Made by a program: the position numbers and the translations under genes. A stretch of 64,000 nt of DNA from Tetradesmus obliquus. Lineage: Eukaryota; Chlorophyta; Chlorophyceae; Sphaeropleales; Scenedesmaceae. Location: assembly GCA_030272155.1 (NCBI GenBank), contig CP126204.1:1038501-1102500 (forward strand), written 5' to 3'. Of this stretch, positions 55,323 through 64,000 are shown piece by piece. The notes beneath the pieces were generated by a model. The model was not told the DNA's origin and did not search any database. It saw only the letters and a program-made list of their open reading frames with translations. Position 1 is the stretch's first letter. Each line of letters begins with the position of its first letter.

Positions 55323-57106
55323 TTAGCGGCTGGCCACGCGCCGCTTGTAGCCCTCGAGCGTGTTCTGCAGCAGCATTGCAATGGTCATGGGCCCCACCCC
55401 GCCAGGCACAGGAGTGATCATGCTGGCCACTGCTGCTGCCTCTGCGAATGCCACGTCGCCGACCAGCCTGTAGCCGCGCTTGGCGCTTGCGTCATCCACT
55501 GCGTTGATGCCCACGTCAATCACGACAGCTCCGGGCTTGATCCAATCGCCCTGCATTGATAAAATAACGCAGCAAAGCAGCCAGCAGTATGCATGTGTCA
55601 GGGACAGCAGTACACGAGCAGTACAAAGCAGTTGATGCCGACATTGATTACAAGGCGCCGGGCTTGATCCAGTCGCCCTGCAAGCGAGGCACAACACATG
55701 GCAGCACACACGTTGAGTTACCACAATCAGTGTAATTGCGTCATCCACTGCGGTGTTGCCCACATCAATGACGACAGCGCCGGGCTTGATCCAGTCGCCC
55801 TGCACACAGCACAATATGCAAAAGACCAGCCAGAGAGAGCGCTCAGTTAGTCTGCTGTCTCAGGAATGGCCAAAGGATGGTTTGCGTTGATGCCGACATT
55901 GATTACAAGGCGCCGGGCTTGATCCAGTCGCCCTGCAAGCGAGGCACAACACATGGCAGCACACACGTTGAGTTACCACAATCAGTGTAATTGCGTCATC
56001 CACTGCGGTGTTGCCCACATCAATGACGACAGCGCCGGGCTTGATCCAATCGCCCTGCACACAGCACAATATGCAAAAGACCAGCCAGAGAGAGCACTCA
56101 GTTAGTCTGCTGTCACAGGAATGGTCAAATGATGTTTTGCGTTGATGCCCACATTGGTAACAGAGCGCCGGGCTTGATCCAGTCGCCCTGCAAGCGAGGC
56201 GCAACACATGGCAGCACACACAATGAGGAACCGCAGTCAATGTAGTTGCGTCACCCACTGCGTTGATGCCCACATCAGTCGCGACAGCGCCAGGCTTGAT
56301 CCTGCAATTGGCAAAAGTGTACAAACGCAGCCAAAAGAGAGCGATTTGTCTGTCTGTTGTTGCATTGTTGGCCGTGCATGTGAACCGCCTGTTGCCTTGA
56401 CTTCCTCTTTGCCCTGCTCAGGAACCACAATGCAAGTACTGCCTGAAGGAATACACTGACTGTGCGTGCTGCTGGCTCTGCTTCGACACACATCTCTACC
56501 ATCTTCTCCTTGTGTTGTGATTGCTGCGTGCAGCAATCACAACACTGTACTGCCTGCAGGTACTGCCAACCCTGCAGTGCCACCCACCTTGGCCATCTCC
56601 GCCTTGCCACATGCAGCAATCACAATGTCAGCAGCCCGCACCACCTCCTCCGCGTTCATAATACATGTACAGCCTGAAAATTTCTTCTTTAATATTGCCG
56701 AACAGCAGTGCCACCCACCTTGACCATCTCCGCCTTACCGCACGCAGCAATCACAATGTCAGCAGCCCGCACCACCTCCTCAGCATTTGGCGTGCGTGAG
56801 TGCACCATCGTCACCGTTGCATCCGCATTCTGCAGCAGCAGCGCCGCCGGCAGCCCCACAATGTTACTGCGGCCCACAACCGCCGCGGTTTTGCCGGCCA
56901 CCTGAACCCCGGAGCGCTTTAGCAGCTCCATGCAGCCCTTTGGGGTGCAGGAAACAAAGGTAGGGTTGCGGCCCCGCATGGCGAGGCTTCCGATGTTTTG
57001 GGGGTGGAAGCCGTCGACATCTTTTTCGAGGGAAATGGCATCCAGCACTGCCTGCTCGTTGATGTGCTTTGGCAGCGGCAGCTGCACCAAGATGCCATCC
57101 ACCTGC

Positions 57107-57149
<43 letters not shown>

Positions 57150-57878
57150 TGGGGTGTGGCATCAGTGTCTTGTCACGGCTGTGGGTGAAGCGTGTTTGCC
57201 ACATCCAAGCAAATAGGTGGCTTGCATTGCATTGCAAAATGCTGCTACCACAAGCCCTAGCACTTGCCGAATCAATCTGATAACGCAATGTCACAAATAG
57301 TGTTGTGTAACGTTGTCAACCATGATGTTATTTACCTTCGGGTCCGCATTGTACTGCGCCACCACCCTCAGCAGCTCCTCCTGGCTCACATCCTCCGGCT
57401 TCAATCCACTATACACATACCGTCCCATACACTGTTACTTAACAATATAACACATGATTAACATGTTATTTACCTTGGGGTCCGCGTTGTACTGTGCCAC
57501 CACTCTCAGCAGCTCCTCCTGGCTCACATCCTCCGCCAGGTCAGTGCCAAAGCTCTCAAAGCCGACCTCAGCACACGCCTTCTTTTTGGATCGCACATAA
57601 GTCTCGCTGTCTTTGCGGGCCCCAACCAGAACAACAGCAAGCCCAGGGGCCCGCCCTGCTGCCTTCTGCAGCTGCTGCACCTCTGCTGCAATCTCCTTTC
57701 GGATGTCCTCTGCTATCTTCTTGCCGTCGATCAGGCCGGCTTTTGTGGGCGCTGCTGCTGCCAGCGGGCGTAGCAGAGTGCGGCGGGAGATGCTGCTGCG
57801 CAGGACGGCAGGTGCTGCTGCACGCTGCCGCTGCTGGCCAGCTGCCAGGCGCTGCTGCTGCTGCTGTAGGAAGGCCAT
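55323..57878 (-). CDS. FolD: FolD: methylene-THF dehydrogenase / methenyl-THF cyclohydrolase
   Basis: Bifunctional one-carbon enzyme (EC 1.5.1.5 and 3.5.4.9) interconverting 5,10-methylene-, methenyl- and 10-formyl-tetrahydrofolate. Exons: 57878-57474, 57102-56719, 55550-55323; 1017 nt, 338 residues, every junction phase 0. Seen: a targeting-like N-terminus of about 45 residues rich in Gln, Arg, Ala and Ser; [29 protein letters not shown] with the YxxxK catalytic pair; [46 protein letters not shown] (NADP site); DVGINAVDD; and [19 protein letters not shown]. The family's PCTPKG reads SCTPKG here. The N-terminal extension suggests plastid or mitochondrial import. Acceptor-side copies of exon 3 fill the last intron. 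Confidence 0.94.
55615..56305 (-). repeat. Acceptor-side echoes of FolD exon 3 in 255-bp units
   Basis: The exon start encoding [14 protein letters not shown] followed by N-AVDDA recurs at about 55803-55740 and 56056-55995. Shorter forms (ATGSSPAP frame) occur at about 55682-55620, 55937-55870 and 56192-56140, with another near 56300-56250. The block 55672-55926 is repeated at 55927-56180 with only a handful of changes, a clear 255-bp tandem duplication. Confidence 0.92.
56512..56545. repeat. 15-nt perfect hairpin in FolD intron
   Basis: Arms 56512-56526 (GTGTTGTGATTGCTG) and 56531-56545 are exact reverse complements, with a 4-nt loop CGTG. It lies in the FolD exon 2-3 intron. Confidence 0.9.
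56580..56660 (-). repeat. Donor-side echo of FolD exon 2
   Basis: A minus-strand copy encoding [20 protein letters not shown] and MAK with GTGGGTGG donor ends at about 56589. The true end is 56719. Confidence 0.9.
57108..57146 (-). repeat. (CTG)n (sense) at FolD exon 2 acceptor
   Basis: About 12 CAG units on the plus strand, read as CTG in the gene sense, end at the CCGCAG acceptor before 57102. Confidence 0.92.
57337..57402 (-). repeat. Donor-side echo of FolD exon 1
   Basis: A copy encoding [20 protein letters not shown] and K with GTAAATAAC lies 130 bp downstream of the true exon end at 57474, which reads [10 protein letters not shown]. Confidence 0.92.
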
Positions 57879-59209
57879 GAGGGTGTGTTTGTTACTGCTG
57901 CGTTGAGTGGGAGTAGGACTGTGGCTGTTAGAGTAGGCGGCTGCTTGAGGCGTGCTGTGAGGAGTCTGCTGGTGATGAGCGACACACTCGCCTGGCTGCT
58001 GCTGCTGGGACCGGGGCGTCCTGCGCAACAGGCAGCCCAGGCGTGCGCATGCAGGCAGTTCAAGACTTGGATACAATGCTTGTTGGTTGGTTGAGTGTTG
58101 GTTGATGACTGCAAAAGTAAACTGCAGATGCAGTGTGGGAAGCAGTAGCAGCAGCAGCACTGCAGCAGCACTACTGCACCGACATCAAGAGCAGACCGAT
58201 CCAAGGAACACAGTGCAGGTTAATACTTCAACTTACCTATTTGAAAGCTTTACAGACAGACAGCGGGATGCAGGGACAGTGCTGGTGGGGCAACAGCTCC
58301 GGCAGCTGACAGAAAAGGACGCCGCAAGACAGAAAACACTGCCAGAAACAGGCTTAACAAACGCCTTGACTTGCATACGACATTTCAGGCTCGGCTCAAG
58401 TGCATCTAGATGCAGACGTGCACAGCTGTGTCAATCACGCCCGCTCACACGGTGTTACATTTGAATTGGTGAGCACCGTCGTGCGAAAACGTGAAAGATC
58501 TGTGAGAGCTTGTCACAAGTATGCGTGTTTCGAACCCGTGATCTTCGGCAAGGTGATGTAAGCATGCTGCCAAGGTGGCACCAGGCTGGTGACTGGAGCA
58601 GGCACGGTCACGTGTCTCTGCGCAGCCTGTTGAGGCATCTTGCAACTCTCAAGCAGATACACAGTTGATATCTTATATTGGAATTGCGGCACCAGCGGCT
58701 CAGAGCACTGGAGGGCCTGCCAGGCAGTGAGAGGCAGTACACTGTACAAGCTGGCAGCTTGTTAAATTACTTCAGGATGCTGGACAAACCAAAGCTGAAC
58801 TTTTGAAGCTGAAAAGTCTGCTCAAGTTGTGTGCGTTTCATCATCGGGTTCAACCATGTGTGCACCGCAGGACCGTCCTGCTGTCAAGCAGCAGTGCTCA
58901 GCATGAAGCTGTTGTTCAGTGCATAACACCGTGCTCATCCACTCGCCACTGCACCGTAAGTAGCATCAAGTCACATGTTAAAGCATTTCATATACTTGTA
59001 AGGTCAGCTGACTTCAAGAACGCAAGTAGATTGTTCCGGCACGTATGCACGCAGGCTCGTAACCAGCAGTTCGCCAACCAGGGCGTGCATCATCTTTCAA
59101 ATAAGTCATAGCTGTAAATTCAAGAGCAATGCAATTTTTCAGTGAATGCGTCCTGCTGCGAATGCGGCAACGGCAGTAGCAGCAGCAGCAGCACATCAAC
59201 AGCAGCAGC
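57879..59209. promoter_or_regulatory. Divergent FolD / UGT upstream region
   Basis: The start codons of FolD (minus, 57878) and the UGT (plus, 59210) point away from each other across 1.33 kb. I see no named motif and no extra gene I can support; the region is mostly repeat-poor. Confidence 0.5.
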
Positions 59210-59801
59210 ATGTCGAGATACGTCAGCAGGTTTCTTGCGGTCTCACTATCCGTATGTCTGCTGGCATCACTGCTCAGCAGCAGCTGTGTTCAGGCCTCGC
59301 AGCAGCAGCTCACAGCAGCCCACCTGCTGGCTGAGCTGCCATTGAGCAATTCTGAGAACCTGGATGTTTTCAAAGTGCTGATTGCACTGCTGCAAAGGTG
59401 AGGAGACTGGGGCTACACGGCATTTTATTAACTGATAGAGACTAAAAGAGATTGCGTATGATGTGTTTTGCGTGCTGTTGTGCAGATGAATAACCGTGTG
59501 CTGCCTTGTGTGTCTGCAGCGTCTATGCTCAGCTGTGCTGCTGTGCTGGTGTATCCTTGCATCTGAACAACTGCATCATTGCCTCTGCCACCCTGGATGA
59601 CTGCAACCTGCGTGTTCTATGTTTGCAGAGGCCATGTCGGTACAGTGGTCACACCAGACAATATAGTGCCATTCTGGCAGCAGAGGGCAGCAGAGCTGAC
59701 CAGCCAGTCACAAGCAACAAATCTGCCCAGCACTGACAGCAGCAGTGAAAGCAGCATCAACAACAGCACTAACGAAGAGAGCAGCAGCAGCAGTAGCAGC
59801 C

Positions 59802-59837
<36 letters not shown>

Positions 59838-62595
59838 TGCTGCAGCGGCTGCACTTCATCTCATTCCCTCCCTCAGGATCAAAGCCTCAAAACGTGGTCA
59901 ACACGACAACATTTCAAATGATAGCTTACATGCAGGTATGTATTGCTTGATGACGTGCTGCCGGACTGCTGTGCCTGCATGAAACTGACATAAAAAAGCC
60001 CACTTAAAGCAACTAGAGACTTTAGGCGGGGGTCTCCTTGTCCAGCATTGCTTGAAGGCACGTGATTGTGCAGTTATGGCATACATTCGCCTTGGTACAT
60101 GCAGACAGCCCTCATCCGCCGCTGCCTCTTGGTTGGGCACTGCTTGAAGGCGAGTGACACTTACTGTGTCATTTGCTGTTTACATTTGCAGACTGCCCTC
60201 ATCCGCCACTGCAACTACAGCCTGAGCCACACGCAGCAGCAGCTGCTGCAGCTGCAGCCGCGCGTTACTGCTGTGGTGGGCCAGGCTGGCAGTGCTGTGT
60301 CAGCTTGCGGGTGCCTGTACTCTGCTGTGCTTGGCGTGCCGCTGCTGGCACTGAACGGCAACACACAGATAGACAGGCCGCGCACCGTGCCTCAGGTGCA
60401 AAGCTTTGATAAGTTGGTGCTGTGATGTTCCCGACTTGGTGTTAGAAGGCAGCAGACCCTTACTAGTACGGACAGTGGCAGGGCTTGCAACTTTACGTGG
60501 GGGTTTAAGCGTGCTTGTGTGTTTGTCGGCCAGGCTGGCATTGCTGTGTCAGCATGTGGCTGCCTGTACTCTGCTGTGCTTGGCGTGCCGCTGCTGGCAC
60601 TGAACGGCAACACACAGATAGACAGGCCGCGCACCGTGCCTCAGGTGCAAATTTTCAAAGCAGACCTTCTGCCACTAGTAAAAGACAGGGCACGGGGGCC
60701 AGCCACCTTGCATGTGAATGCTTCTGTGCTTGCGTGTATGCTGTGCAACCACGCGGCCAGCTCGCAGGGAGCACCCGTGCTCTTCCTGATGACCTGCAGC
60801 AGCAGCAGCAGCAGCAGCTGCAGCAGCTTGTCATGCGTGCACACCAGCATTGCTTTCTCTCCTACAAGCCCGTGCGTTGTCTATCGCCTGCCCGTGGCTG
60901 CTGCTGCTGCCGCCCAGTTTGGCAGCGACCTCACCCCTGATGACCTGCAGTGCGCCTCGGGCATGTTCAAGAACAGCTTGCACTGGCTGGCAGTTAGAGG
61001 CATGCGGGCTGTGGTCAGCTACAAGCCTTGGCTGCCGCTGTGGCAAGCATATGCTCCAACATCAGGTGACGGCTATGCACTGCTGCTGCTGCTGCTTTGT
61101 GGGTCGCTGAGTGCAGAGTCGATGAAAGCAGCTGTGTCACGTGCATGATAGTTGTTGCACTGCAGCTTCAGATAACCTGCGATGGCATGCGGGCACTGGT
61201 CAGCCACCAGCCCTGGCTGCCGCTGTGGCAAAGCGTATGCTGACATGACAGGTGGGCCATGCACTGCTGCTGCTGCCTACACACTTCTGAACTTGTGGTA
61301 TAAGGAATACACAATCGACAACTGACTGAAGACGAACCTTCCGACAATAAGCCTGCTTACAGTATTATACCCCGGGCTTTACTGCACACGCATGTGCAGC
61401 AAGCAATGCCAGGTTGTGATAGTAGTGACTAAACGCCTGCTGCCCTCTCCTTGCTGCAATGCAGGGGTGACGCGTGCCTCCCAGATCCCAGGCACCTGTC
61501 ATATAACATGTTACATCAGGCTGCTCAGCGCTGAGCTGGAGTACCCGGGGCAGTTTCAGACTCAACATGTAGGCGAGGTGCTGGTGGGGTATGCGTCAAC
61601 AGCCTTCCCACAGTTCCCACTTACACCCCCAGAAGCTGATGCATTTGTTTCAGGTGATACAGGCGGGATCAGGGTGCCACAGCTTGTGCTGCAGCTGCTG
61701 CTCCTGCGGTTGCTACGGCTGCTGCGGCTGCTTTGTATAGGATGCTGGTGGCTGCGGCTGTTTGCAGCTGTTTGCCGCACCTTGCGAAGGCAGCTGCATT
61801 CAGTACGAATGATGGCGCTGCACAAATCCAAAACAGCAGCAGGCATCATTGTACTTGTAGGCATCGTTCGGTTCTGTTGCTACAGCAGTTGATTTGACAC
61901 TCTAGACGTATGGTGCTGCTCCTGTGTGCTGCTTGCTGCCATGCCCACAGCCGCAGCTCCGCCAGCCTTCAAAGGCGTTGTTGCTGTTTCTTTTGGCTCA
62001 ACCGGAGTCTACTCCAGCAGACTCACCCAACATGCCATGCTGCCATGCTCTGCATGCTCTTCTGCATGCTCTTGTTACTTCTGTCACCACACAGGCGCCG
62101 TCCCGCCAGCTTTCGAGGGCGTTGTAGCTGTCTCTTTCGGCTCCACTGGAGTCTACTCCAGCCGCCCTCACCCCACTTGCCATGCTGCCTTGCTTTACAT
62201 GCCCTTGTTGCTGCTGTCACCACAGCTCCATTTCTTCTACTCCACACATACAGCCAGTCCATATATAAGTTCTGGTGTGCTGCTGCTGCTGCTGTTTTAC
62301 TGCTGATTACCTTTCGCACAGGTGCTGTCCTGCCAGCTTTCAAGGGCGTCGTAGCTGTCTCTTTTGGCTCCACTGGCGTCTACTCCAGCCGCCTGACCAC
62401 ACATGACTACCGCCAAATGGCCCAGGCCTGGCAGCTGCTGAATGCAGCCGGCTACAGGGTGCTGTGGGTGCTGCGGGAGCAGCAGGGCTTGCCTGAAGGG
62501 CTGGCAATTGGGGAGCTGGAGAGGTGGCTGGGAAGGGACACGCTGATAGTGCCCTGGGCACACCAGAACACCCTTTTGGGACATCCCAACACAAA
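59210..62595 (+). CDS. UDP-glycosyltransferase (GT1-like), 3' end not found
   Basis: Membrane or luminal GT1-type UDP-glycosyltransferase; acceptor unknown. Exons: 59210-59397, 59629-59935, 60192-60395, 60918-61065, 61465-61653, 62322-62595, all in phase, giving about 436 residues. Seen: a signal peptide (FLAVSLSVCLLASLLSSSCV); GHVGTVVTPDNIVPFW with a Ser-rich insert; VTAVVGQAGSAVSACGCLYS; LTPPEADAFVSGA; GVVAVSFGSTGVYSSRL, typical of the start of the donor-binding half; and TLIVPWAHQNTLLGHPNTK, the beginning of the UGT signature. The next expected segment (THGG...E) is not found in the remaining 1.4 kb, so the gene either continues past the window or is broken. Introns hold echoes of exons 3, 4 and 6. 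Confidence 0.8.
60531..60645 (+). repeat. Donor-side echo of UGT exon 3
   Basis: A copy of the exon half encoding GQAGIAVSACGCLYSAVLGV through DRPRTVPQ with GTGCAAA follows 150 bp after the original. It is almost identical. Confidence 0.92.
61170..61245 (+). repeat. Donor-side echo of UGT exon 4
   Basis: A copy of GCATGCGGGC-CTGGTCAGC through CCCTGGCTGCCGCTGTGGCA lies after the true exon end at 61065. It ends ACAG-GTGGGC and is slightly out of frame. Confidence 0.85.
61930..62175 (+). repeat. Two acceptor-side echoes of UGT exon 6
   Basis: Copies encoding PPAFKGVVAVSFGSTGVYSS and PPAFEGVVAVSFGSTGVYSS start at about 61950 and 62095, ahead of the complete exon at 62322. The second has a CACACAG acceptor. 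Confidence 0.92.
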
Positions 62596-62659
62596 GTGAG
62601 TGACGCAAGATAACACACCACTATGCGAAATGATACAGTGCATCTGCAGTGGTAGTGTA

Positions 62660-62815
62660 GTACCGCCAATGGCCCATGCCTGGCGGCTGCTGAATGCAGC
62701 CGGCTACAGGGTGCTGTGGGTGCTCAGGGAGCAGCAGGGCTTGCCGGGGCCTGGTACGCTGGTGGTGCCCTGGGCAAACCAAAACACGCTGCTGGGACAT
62801 CCAAACACAAAGTGA
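62660..62815 (+). repeat. Donor-side echo of UGT exon 6
   Basis: A copy from TACCGCCAATGGCCCATGCC through the codons for VVPWANQNTLLGHPNTK with GTGAGT follows the true donor at 62596. An internal segment of about 24 bp (the EGLAIGELERW part) is missing. Confidence 0.9.
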
Positions 62816-64000
62816 GTAAAATAGTGAAAAACCAACTCAGTTTAACACCATACAGCACTGAAGATGGCAAGAATCACTTTCTGCTGCCAGCAGAATAAGC
62901 AGTAATAACACAGCCATACATTTTGTTGTTTGTTGCGTGTTGCGAGAATATGGCTACAGCATGTTATGTCTACAACAGCCCAGCGAGCTGGTGTTGGTTG
63001 GTTTGTTTTCATGCTGTGAACAGCATGCTTGGCACTCTGTTAAAACAAACCCATGCATGTCCCAAGTTGCTAACAGCGAGCTGCGCAGCATGACGCCTGT
63101 GTTGAGATAAATGGATAGATGACAGGGTTACAACGGCATGCTCATGCAGCTGTGTTTTGTGCCCTGAGGGCGGCGAAATGGGTGTGTTTGTGAGGGCGGC
63201 GCCATGGGGGCCGCCTCAGCGGTGCTACCGTAATCGTTACGTCTGATTGGGCGTGTGAGAATTTGCCGCCTACGCCACTGGCGTGGTCTGCAAGTTCGTG
63301 TGCGCCTGCTCCGGCTTTACGGCTATCGCAGCACTGCTGAGACGGCACCCTCTGCGCCGACCTGTCAAACTGATGCGATAAACACGATGTCATGTGCAAG
63401 GGCAACTTACGCCAGCTTTGTCAACCAAAGCTCCCTCCTGAGACTTAGTTGATCAATGCAAGAAGCACCAGCGTGGGCATGGGGCTCTCTGCCAGATGCT
63501 GACTCATCTTCATCTTGCTGACTCATCTTCATCTTGATGACTCATCTTCATCTTGCTGACCCCACTGCGTTTGGCCCTTGGCACTTTCGACCCACACATG
63601 ACTTGCAGGGCATCTATGTTGTCAGCCGCCTAGCATAGGCCTGGCTGATCATGATGCTCTTTTTTGTAAGATGCTGCATGTCTTGTCGCCACCTTCTGGG
63701 CATAAGACCGTCTGTCAGTGTTTGACCATCATTGTGTTGTTTTTGGAATGGTAGCCAGATGCACAGCCTGGCCGCTGCCGCCACTGCCAAACTGCCGCAG
63801 CAGTCTGGTCGCGGCCTTGAGCCTGCTGTGCATAGCTCCTCAGCACATTTGCCCACATGTGACAAACATCTGGCCGGCGTGTACCTACCAATTGCAGGGT
63901 ATCTATGCCATCAGCCGATGTGCACAGCCTTGTGTGAGCCAGCCTCTGCCAGATGCTGCGGCCTTGGCGCTGCCTTGAGCCTGCTGCCACTTAATCATTC
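62816..64000. other. Right edge: intron or spacer
   Basis: No UGT C-terminal exon is visible. It includes a 19-bp x3 tandem repeat at 63498-63554 and two copies of a GCAGGG(C/T)ATCTATG--(G/A)TCAGCCG segment (about 63606 and 63893). The latter look like acceptor-side echoes of an exon (GIY(V/A)(V/I)SR) of an unidentified gene. Confidence 0.5.
63498..63560 (+). repeat. 19-bp tandem repeat x3
   Basis: GCTGACTCATCTTCATCTT occurs at 63498, 63517 and (as GATGACTC...) 63536, followed by a partial GCTGAC. Confidence 0.93.

Noticed and set aside
58501..58560. TTCGAACCCG segment resembling a tRNA T arm
   Set aside because: Neither strand gives a 5-bp T stem or a matching acceptor, so it is not a tRNA.
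1..64000. CRISPR arrays, rRNA genes, bacterial operons or insertion sequences
   Set aside because: Repeats here are exon fragments and triplets without regular spacers. No rRNA segments or transposases were recognised, and intron-rich genes rule out a prokaryote.

Overview
The window is nuclear DNA of a green alga. Nearly every gene is cut into many short exons by GT-AG introns, typically GTGAG donors and CAG acceptors. The strands are saturated with CAG/CTG triplet runs, and the gene set is plastid-bearing and eukaryotic: photorespiratory phosphoglycolate phosphatase, an SP1/MUL1 E3 ligase, an MRS2 Mg channel and a secreted LPMO. I infer a chlorophycean alga, possibly Scenedesmaceae; this rests on style and gene content, not on a search.

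Layout: NOL9/GRC3-like polynucleotide kinase (+, 382-4079, 5' end open); phosphoglycolate phosphatase (+, 4818-9376); 3-hydroxyisobutyrate dehydrogenase (+, 10064-16411); a gene-poor gap; SP1/MUL1-like RING E3 (-, 22463-19130), divergent from an MRS2/CorA Mg transporter (+, 22829-30431); a gap; an AA15-like LPMO (+, 33548-35655); a 4.3 kb gap; MCTS1/Tma20 (-, 41961-40120); a gap; a bZIP-like regulator (-, about 53920-45432, 5' end unresolved); FolD (-, 57878-55323), divergent from a UDP-glycosyltransferase (+, 59210 to at least 62595, 3' end not found). Seven of the ten models were built by hand to phase-consistent exon joins. For PGP, HIBADH, SP1, MRS2, LPMO and FolD the complete coding length is a multiple of three; for NOL9 the exons seen also sum to a multiple of three.

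The most striking property is structural. Almost every intron holds one to six partial copies of the adjoining exon edge, each with its own splice site. The complete exon always lies at the outer end of the array, so the partial copies fall inside the intron. I call these exon-edge echoes. There are roughly 40 such arrays on both strands. In addition, introns often carry (CTG)n just before the acceptor and (CAG)n just after a donor in the sense strand, which could pair intron ends.

Other unexplained structure: two perfect long inverted repeats in introns, two AT-rich organelle-like islands that share palindromes (one carries the 3' third of a tRNA), a 788-bp insertion flanked by an 11-bp direct repeat, a 188-bp dispersed repeat present twice, and a 29-base G run.

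The genes are not an operon and share no single pathway. Likely compartments are nucleolus (NOL9), plastid (PGP, possibly FolD), mitochondrion (HIBADH), organelle membranes (SP1-like, MRS2), secretory route (LPMO, UGT), cytosol (MCTS1) and nucleus (bZIP-like).
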